From the NCBI GenBank assembly GCA_027924585.1, contig BSBM01000179.1, positions 12,996,501 through 13,060,500 of the forward strand: a DNA stretch of 64,000 nucleotides, read 5' to 3'. The number at the start of each line of letters is the position of its first letter. The first letter of the stretch is position 1. The position numbers and the translations under genes were made by a program. Shown here piece after piece: positions 56,961-64,000 of the stretch. This DNA is from Larix kaempferi. Its lineage: Eukaryota; Streptophyta; Pinopsida; Pinales; Pinaceae. The notes under the pieces were generated by a model. It was not told the DNA's origin. It made no database searches and saw only the letters and a program-made list of their open reading frames with translations.

Positions 56961-58749
56961 GTTATTTGCAAATTAATGAGGATGATCCAAGTAGTGATTC
57001 GGTGAAACAGGTGTGTAATGGTCTCATTCAGATTTTAGGATGCAAAGAATTTATATAAAAATCAGAACCTTTTAAACAAAGCAACCGAAGTTTAACAGAT
57101 TTAGCTTTTAAGTCAAAAATTAGTGCAGCGAAAGGAAGAAAAACAAGGTGGATTCTAGTTTTATACTGGACATAAGAATTAAGCGTTTTGGTGTGTGCAT
57201 GAGTGTGATGGAGGCGTTAATTCCAGCACACTTTCGACTGTCAAAGCTACTTTAAAAAAGGTATGTAAAACAAACTCCCTCTGGTTTGAAAAGATGACAC
57301 AACTAAGGTGAAATAGTGTCTGGGGTTACGGTGGTGGAGGGAAAATGCGAAATCTTGGGGCCAAATGCTTGGGCAGTTGGAAGTTTAATACTATTTAAAC
57401 CGAAATCACACCACTGCTAAGCATAAACGACAGTGTTAAGACAAAGAACAACTATCATGGTGGGATTGAAACAACGAAAACCCTAAAGTGATGACAATCA
57501 GCACTGGTGCAGGCTACAGGCGAAGGGTTAAAAAAATAAAAATAAAATAAGAGCAACATTGCGTAGGTGGATAGCATGATGCGTTTGACAGAGGGTTACG
57601 GAGAAAAAAAACGGTTCTAATTCACCCTATGATTTTCGTAGAACACTTAAAATGATAGCAAACAACCAAAAACCTGGTCTAAAAAGAAAAAACGGAATGC
57701 TCAGAAGTCCAACCTGGCAATCAAGGGGTGGCTCGGTGAAAGATGAACCCTGATCACTGCTACCTAGAGAAAAGAGGTTGGCCCAAAACCTTCCTTCTCC
57801 TTTGAATGGAAACAATTAGACAGATAATGATGGAGAAAAAGAAAATCTTGTTTTCCTATATAAAGGGTGGGCCAATGAATGCAAAAGGAAACGGTAGGTA
57901 GGCCTTTAACACTGGTGTGAATCCCAAAATGAAACATGACGGTCATTTCAACGACATAGTCTGATCCACTACAAAATGGTCGGCCCAATTGTCTGAGTTG
58001 CGACGACCAAGTCGGCGTGAACAAGCTTCAAAACGGTGAAAAGGACGGGTGAAAATGCTCAAAAAGTGGAGACCTGATGGTGCGAAATGACTAGAGATGA
58101 GGCTTGGTTGCTGCTAGATGGTCGGTGATCCTTCCATAACTTGTGCAAAATGGTCGGCAAAAATTTGTTGGGTTGCCGTGACCAAAATTCTGCGACGAGC
58201 GAGCGAGATAAAATTTGGTAGGCGACGTATGAGTAGACTTTTCCCAAACCCCTGACAAAGGATAACGAAAAACCCGCAAGATAGGTGGCAAGATATGAAT
58301 ATGAAAACTATGGTCGCTTCACTGAAAGATACACAAATAATAGTGAAGCAGTTGGCGATAGATTAAAAAAACCCCGCTAGAAGGTCGACGAGAATTAAAC
58401 AAAACGCTGCGAAACAGGTCGATGGTAAAAGAGCAAAAACTTGCAAAAACCTATGCCGAAAAATAAGCAAAAGGTTGCGACAAAGCTCGGTGGGAAATAA
58501 ACAAAAAAGTGCGACCACCAAAAGCGAAAAAAATGCCTAAGTCAAATAACTTTCTTTCAAGGTTCTCTAAGAGAGACTAAGAGCAAAAGATAGACTTTCA
58601 AAAAGACTTCAAACTTTTGGAAAAATAAAGGAGGGGCCCTATAATTTCTTGAAAATTATGGGGATCAGGTTGCAGCAGCAACAATTGGCGATTCGCTGGT
58701 GAACACAGATATCTGAATTAATCTCCTTCCAAGGTCAGAAAACTTACAA
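56961..58749 (-). other. Untranslated stretch upstream of the coiled-coil ORF
   Basis: 1.8 kb on the - strand side before the ORF with no coding region. It contains repeated short phrases such as GGTCGNCGANAA and GCAAAAACT (58380-58520) and GTCGGCAAA/GTCGGCCCAA. It would suit a long retroelement leader. Confidence 0.4.
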
Positions 58750-59410
58750 GTTGTTGGCCCCATATGTAACCATTTGCTTACATATCCCAGTTTCTACAAA
58801 GGGAGTGATCACTTTTATCATAATGGTCATTGGGGAAAAGGCAACCTTGGATCAGACTTCTCTACAACTCTCTTAGGGCCAAAGTGTGGAGTTTATTATT
58901 TTTTTAAAACTTGTCCTTCAGATTCCAACTAAATAGAACTCCACAAGATCGTAACAACATCCAATAGACATATTCGTTTGTTCCTCATTCCCATGATGTT
59001 AGCATCCTTTTGGATGTTTTCTTTATTGACGACTTTTGTCGACTGAGGCTTCCATGATAACTTTCTTCAATCTTCAACATTTAATTTAGGTGCTTCAATC
59101 CATAATGTCCTTTTGTGTGAGAAAGATATTTATTTGAGTGTTGTGCTCACGAATGGAGAAGAACCTTGTTGGGTTGACCATTTAGAACATCTTTCTTGAT
59201 TGAACGTCTTTGCTTTTCTCAACCATGCTTTAATGGAGGCGATATTTTCTGGAAAACAAACTCTTTGATATAAGATCTTTTGGATTTTGATTTGCAGCAT
59301 GGGATCATTTTAAATACCATACATCTGTGAGACATGCTTCCTGTCCGCGGGTCCATTGCAGCGAACTTCCTGAGACCGTCATTAATGTGAGAGTGGCCCC
59401 CAAGATAGTA
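58750..59410 (-). repeat. Candidate LTR between Tat-like pol and the ORF
   Basis: In - orientation a G-rich tract TTGGGGGCC near 59393-59405 resembles a polypurine tract, and ...AATGGTTACA near 58770 followed by TGGGGCCAACAAC resembles an LTR end plus primer site. A second copy is not in the window, so the LTR cannot be proven. Confidence 0.25.
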
Positions 59411-59788
59411 ACATAGAAATCATAAATCTTAGTTATTTAACGGGGATTATTGTGATCGAAATATGAAATAGAAAAGGATCTCTTTATTCTAGAAACTTAG
59501 TCAGCAAAAGAAAAGTCCAATAGAGAAATTTTCTTTATAAGCAGATTTTGGTCTTTCAGAAATTTGAGATTTGCTCAAAGCCCTCTCTCTCAACTACACC
59601 AATAAGTTGGGCTGGGATTTATTAAAGAATAAAGAACTCAAAAAAAGAGAAGGGTAAAAGGTCAAATGAAAACAATCAGAAAAAAATGGACTAAAGAATC
59701 TAAGTGCAACAAAACAACAACTCAAACAATTCAAATAGAAAGGTGAACAAAACAACGTTTATTTATGTACAAAAAAGTGTCCCTAGAA
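59411..59788 (-). other. Non-coding stretch after Tat-like pol
   Basis: No coding region; AT-rich, between the pol stop and the candidate polypurine tract. Confidence 0.4.
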
Positions 59789-61631
59789 CTACGAGAAGTA
59801 CTGCTTTAATGCAAGGCCGTTGACAGGGAGGTTTTCTTCCTCCCCTTGTAAGTCTTTCAGTTTGTACGTCGACGGGCCAAGCTATAATTGTTGAAACTTT
59901 GTGTGCTTTCCCTTATCATCATGCGGGTGATCCCATTTCAGAACCAAGTCACCTATTTCAAAACTTCTCTTGCCAGATTTCTGCTTATCGAACCACCTCT
60001 TGACAATGTCTTGGTGTTGGTGGAATCTATCTTTGGCTTTCTATTGTGACTCTTCAAGCTTTAGCAAGGTATCAATTCATGATTGTAGGACCTGGCTGTT
60101 GGAACCTCAAGAGGCTTGGGCTAATTGTAAGGATGGGAGCAGTATGTTAGGCGGTAGTATGGCTTCCTTCCCAGAAACTAGAGTGTATGGGGAAAATACT
60201 AAGTCATTTTTTGGAGTAACTTTATCTTCCCACAAAGCGTTTGGGAGGGCTATATGCCAACTTCTCTGATTTTCAATGATGGTTTTCTTAAGAATTCGGA
60301 TAAGGTTTTTGTTTGTGGATTTAGCTAGTCCGTTTACTTGGGGATAGTAATTTGCTGAATAATGAAATTTAATTCCTTTCTCATAAACAAATTCATTTAA
60401 GTTCACATATGAAAAATAAGTTGCATTACCAAAGATTGGGGAAATTAGAACCCCAAACCTGGTTATGATGCTTTCTTCCAAAATTTGATGACTGCGTCCT
60501 CATTCACTTTGCGCAACAGAATAGATTTTGTCCACCAGGTGAAATAATCCATAGCCGTAAGAATATATCGATGTTGCAGCGAAGAATTTGGATTTATCTC
60601 TTTGATAACATCTATACCCCATTGCTCAAATGGTTCATAAATAATAACTGGATGCAATAGTCCTACTGCTTTCGGCAATCTGCCAGCGCTCCTTTGACAC
60701 ACATCACAATTCCTCGCATATGCATGAGCATATTTGAATAGAGTGGGCCAATAATATCCAACTCTGAGTATTTTATGATCCATGGTATCCCTAGAACAGT
60801 GTCCCCTAGCAGGGCCATCATGTAGTTCTTTGACTACTTTATCAGCGTCCTCTTTCTTAAGACATCTAAGAAATATCCCATCATAATTCTTTCTAAAAAG
60901 TGTTCCATAAATTATTTGATAGGATGCTGATTTCAGACAGAGTTCCCTTCTCTGCTTAGAACTCCAGTGCTCTGGCAAATATCCTTGCTGCAAATAATGC
61001 ACTAGGTCCCTATACCAAGATTCAGGAGCGGTGAAAATAGGACATACCTCAATCATATTCAGTTCGGCTTCATTTTCCCATTCCATCTCTTCATCAACTA
61101 GATTTTCAGTGAGTAATTTACACAACCCCCGACCTTTAATAATGGTGGCTGGTTTGAATTCCAAATCATACTCCTAAAGATCAGTGACCCAGTTTCCTCT
61201 CCTTTCACCCAATTCCTTCTAAACAAATAGAGATCTAACAGCGGGTTGAGGTACTATGAATTTGGTTCTATTCTTTAGGATATGCGGCCTGAAATATTTT
61301 TCTGCTTTATATACTTCATATGCTTTCTTGTCTACGGCGGGGTAATTCAGTTCAGCACCCTCCAAACCGGTGCTCATAAAGGATATTGGATACTCGTCTC
61401 CTGATTCTCCCTTCCGGTGAGCACAATTGCGAGAGAGTTGTCTGAAGAGAAAGTGTACATGATGAAATCATTTTCAAAATGTCGACTTCTTAAAGAAGGT
61501 GCGTTGTCTATGGTGGTTTTGATTTCTTTAAACGCTATCTTCTCTAATTCAGTCCACTTAAATTGCACACTTTGCTTCACCATTTGTTGCAAAGGTTTCA
61601 CAATTTGAGCGAAATCTGGTACAAACCTTCG
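59789..61631 (-). pseudogene. Tat-like Ty3/Gypsy pol end: RNase H and integrase
   Basis: Reading from the Copia-D break at 61631: RT connection and RNase H (FKWTELEKIAFKEIKTTIDN, then LNYPAVDKKAYEVYKAEKYF), stops near 61215 and 61173, and the 60463-61164 frame. That frame has the integrase H2C2 zinc region (ELHDGPARGHCSRDT...CDVCQR) and WGIDVIKEI with the first catalytic Asp. A frameshift near 60470 leads to the rest of the core at 60107-60481. There the second Asp is Gly (FGNATYF) and the Glu is Lys (NGLAKSTNKN). The C-terminal part (KWDHPHDDKGKHTKFQ, LPVNGLALKQYF) ends with TAG at 59789. The motif style suggests the Tat group. Confidence 0.85.
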
Positions 61632-62233
61632 TGTTAAATTTTGAGCATTAATTCACAATACTCTAGGATCTTTACTGAGAGAATAACATGTACAGTATAT
61701 CAATGCATATCAATCATAACAAGCATGACAAGCATCATAAGAATCAAAAGCATGAGACAAGAAACACAGAGTTTCCGTGGGGAAAAACCTAAGGTGAAAA
61801 ACCCCACAACTTCCTCAGAGATAGAGAGAGCAATGGCTCAATGAAAGTACAACCAAAATACACTGAGATAGTCTCCTAGTAGCAGATGATCCTCCTCCTC
61901 ACTAGTGCGCCACTTTTTGAGTGAGAGAAGTGTGAGTTTCCGAGTGATCAAATAGAGATCTCCCGATCTCTATTTATACTTAACCAGTTTGCCCAGTTAC
62001 ACTATGGGGCCGACTTGTCTAGCTAGGTACATCCACAATAAAATATATATTTCAGGGTCGACCCCACACATGGTGTTCTAATAACCCGTCGTCAAGTATA
62101 CACCCTTGCGACACTTTTCAATACACATGATGACACTTCCTTATAGAGGAATAACACATCTCTTATAAGGGTACAATAAATATATGTGAAATACATAGAT
62201 GAAATACATTCCGAAGTTACATATACATCAACA
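61632..62233 (-). repeat. Copia-D 3' LTR
   Basis: 602 bp, clearly homologous to both Copia-A LTRs but more diverged from them than they are from each other. Confidence 0.93.
61950..61978 (-). promoter_or_regulatory. TATA box inside an inverted repeat (Copia-D LTR)
   Basis: AAATAGAGATC (61950-61960), loop TCCC, GATCTCTATTT (61965-61975). Symmetry is unbroken, as in both Copia-A LTRs. Confidence 0.75.
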
Positions 62234-62242
62234 CTCCCTCTT
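62234..62242 (-). promoter_or_regulatory. Copia-D polypurine tract
   Basis: AAGAGGGAG in element orientation, next to the 3' LTR. Confidence 0.85.
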
Positions 62243-62647
62243 AACTAGGAAGGTATTTCTCGACACAGATCTGCTAGCACAAGTCTTCTTATCTGGATCA
62301 TCGTCATCGATGCACCGTCATCGTCACTGTCACTGCTACTACTATCTCAACAAATCTCTGAATCTACACCTCATAGGAAGTTCTACAGAGCCAGTCCTTT
62401 TTCATACTAGCTGTAGGCCCACCATTTGTAGGTCTTCATCATCACTAGCCATACTGTGGAATCCTTAGGACTTATTACGTGAGTCAACAAAACCTTGAAA
62501 GAGCATCCCAGGATTGATTACGAGCACACAGCTCAACCTATCGGATCTCCTGGGACCTTTTACATGCTACTGCATAACCTGTCCACTGCCACAGAGTATC
62601 ATGAAACACAACCCAGATGCACATATACAACACTTACACTCACTGGC

Positions 62648-63019
62648 ATGGGAGGACCAACCTACCACCATCCGTGAAAGGCTCACATCACTTACATCAG
62701 TGACCATGGGATAACACATCTACCACCATGTCGGAAAGGCTCTGCACTTACATCAACGCACATGGGAGAACACATCTATCACCATGTTGAAAAGGCTCTG
62801 CACTTACATCAATGCACATGGGAGAACACATCTACCACCATGTCGGAAAGGCTCTGCACTTACATCAACGCACATGGGAGAACACATCTACCACCATGTC
62901 AGAAAGGCTCTGCACTTACATCAACGCAGATGGGAGAACACATCTACCACCATGTTGGAAAGGCTCTGCACTTACATCAACGCACATGGGAGAACACATC
63001 TACCACCATGTCGGAAAGA
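62648..63019 (-). repeat. Copia-D 56-bp tandem array
   Basis: Exact 56-base units start at 62705, 62761, 62817, 62873 and 62929, with a partial at 62985 and a degenerate copy at 62648. Unit landmarks are CATGGGAGAACACATCTACC, GGAAAGGCTCTGCACTTACA and CATCAACGCA. Units differ by 1-4 bases. The + strand frame over it (159 codons) is a repeat artefact. Copia-A has a different array at the same place. Confidence 0.95.
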
Positions 63020-63040
63020 CACTGTGCATCTGTGTCTTCG

Positions 63041-63540
63041 GAACTCATCACACATAATCCAACTGATTATGTAATGTATCCACCTGATACATATGATCAT
63101 CCTGATCATCATCACTATACCATCCTGGTACATATCATCTTAAGCAACATCCCGAAGCTCATCATCATGATCATCCTGATCATACAATGCATCTACCTGA
63201 TGCATACCAAGTATCTACCTGATACATATCATCATACATGATCCAACTGATCATATAATGTATCCTCATGATACATACACAGATACATTATCCACACAAT
63301 GTATCCACCTAATATATATATCAACACACATGATCTAGCTGATCATACACAATGTCTACCTGATACATATACAGATACATGGTCCAAGCATCCAACATGA
63401 CGTATATACAAAATACATACAAATGATCCAACTGATCATATCCAGCATCATCTTGATGCATATATACACAAATGTAAATGATCCATCTGATCATACAGAG
63501 CAGAAAATAGAACATCATCCCGATGCTCATCATCTAGTGC
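63041..63540 (-). repeat. Copia-D CTGATCAT-rich tract
   Basis: A run of CCTGATCAT, CCTGATACAT and CAACTGATCATAT modules homologous to 17040-17600 of Copia-A, but without the regular 52-bp array. Confidence 0.7.
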
Positions 63541-63635
63541 TTACATCCACAGCCATGTGAAGGATCCTCCTTCCAACATGCTTGGAATGGCTTCAGCAAA
63601 TGTCTCCATCACTTCTTCCTTGAAGTGTCATCGAT

Positions 63636-64000
63636 CTAAAGAACACCAAGCCTCTCTCTGAAGTACTCGAACTTCACTCTGGCTAATGGATTCATCAATA
63701 CATCTGCAATCTGCTCGTCCATCGTAACATACAGGAGCTTCATTACTCCTCTCTGCACCATATCCCTGATATAGTGATATTTGATCTCTATGTATTTCGA
63801 CCTGTTGTGAAACACTGGGTTCTCAGACAGCTTCACTCTGGTCTCGTGTTTGTCAGGTACATCAAGGACCCAATCATCTGACAATACATAGAGACATCAA
63901 CCGGCTCAAATGAAGCATCACATAGAAGCTTCAGATTCAATGCCATAGGTGTGGACATGGCGTTGCAATCCATCATCCCGAACCTCTACAAGATATCTAC
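63636..64000 (-). pseudogene. Copia-D RT end joined to RNase H C-terminus
   Basis: 63640-63838 matches the Copia-A RNase H end (KLSENPVFHNRSKYIEIKYH, ADVLMNPLARVKFEYF). Immediately upstream, at 63840-63895, the sequence is RT (QMIGSLMYLTNTRP). In Copia-A these parts are about 400 bases apart, so Copia-D has lost the RNase H active-site block. The join is also out of frame. The 82-codon frame here reads RT in the wrong phase before the join. Upstream pol continues past 64000. Confidence 0.85.

Larger units (their letters stand above)
61632..64000 (-). mobile_element. Copia-D, relative of Copia-A, cut by window end
   Basis: The 3' LTR at 61632-62233 shares the TGTTGATG...ATTTAACA ends, TATA hairpin and polypurine tract of Copia-A. 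Pol C-terminus follows at 63636-64000. It sits in the Tat-like pol; the left flank is CTTCG (61627-61631), whose partner would lie beyond the window. Confidence 0.93.

Noticed and set aside
62649-63019. CRISPR-like regular repeat
   Set aside because: Units are contiguous with no spacers, in a plant Copia element with no cas genes; it is a minisatellite.
62762-63241. 159-codon + strand frame
   Set aside because: It is the 56-bp array read through; repeats of CTYINAHGRTHLPPC or similar in other phases carry no function, and the element is on the - strand.

Overview
This window looks like intergenic DNA from a large-genome seed plant. It is AT-rich, and I recognise no host gene with confidence. 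Nearly all coding capacity belongs to LTR retrotransposons of the Copia and Gypsy superfamilies, stacked inside one another. Element types, the initiator-Met-tRNA primer sites (TGGTATCAGAGC) and low gene density fit a conifer or other gymnosperm, or a large angiosperm; the sequence does not settle which.

Layout. 1-15.4 kb is mostly old non-coding DNA. It holds a hairpin, a decayed ~180-bp tandem array, a tandem duplication split by a solo LTR (6411-7388), and a 245-bp tandem duplication. 15403-34536 is a complete chromodomain Gypsy on the + strand with exceptionally long (~4.06 kb) LTRs and target duplication TAATG. Its left LTR was split by Copia-A (15642-22888, - strand, target duplication TTGGA). 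34.5-36.4 kb holds a possible exon-like fragment and a decayed minisatellite. From 36392 to about 51.95 kb lies an old rearranged + strand Copia (Copia-B). Its 5' part contains a nearly identical 2,205-bp direct duplication, and its pol was split by a young Copia (Copia-C, 43163-48898, target duplication CAAAA, 4 differences between 686-bp LTRs). 53.75-57.0 kb on the - strand carries a broken ~1,070-codon reading frame with a globular N-terminal part and a long coiled coil. 59.79-61.63 kb on the - strand is the pol end of a Tat-like Gypsy. It is cut at 61631 by Copia-D (61632 to beyond the window end), a relative of Copia-A.

How the parts relate. Each insertion can be ordered. Gypsy came first, then Copia-A inside it; both LTR pairs differ by roughly 6% by eye, so the two events were close in time. 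Copia-B is old; its 2.2-kb duplication and the Copia-C insertion are recent, both around 0.6% divergence. The Tat-like Gypsy predates Copia-D. Most reading frames are broken. Copia-C is closest to intact, with one in-frame stop.

I do not see a clear new biological system. The most unusual items are the palindrome plus G-rich foldback duplicated in the Copia-B leader, the coiled-coil ORF beside the Tat-like Gypsy, an inverted repeat conserved over the TATA box of the Copia-A/D family, and that family's independently expanding tandem repeats between pol and the 3' LTR.
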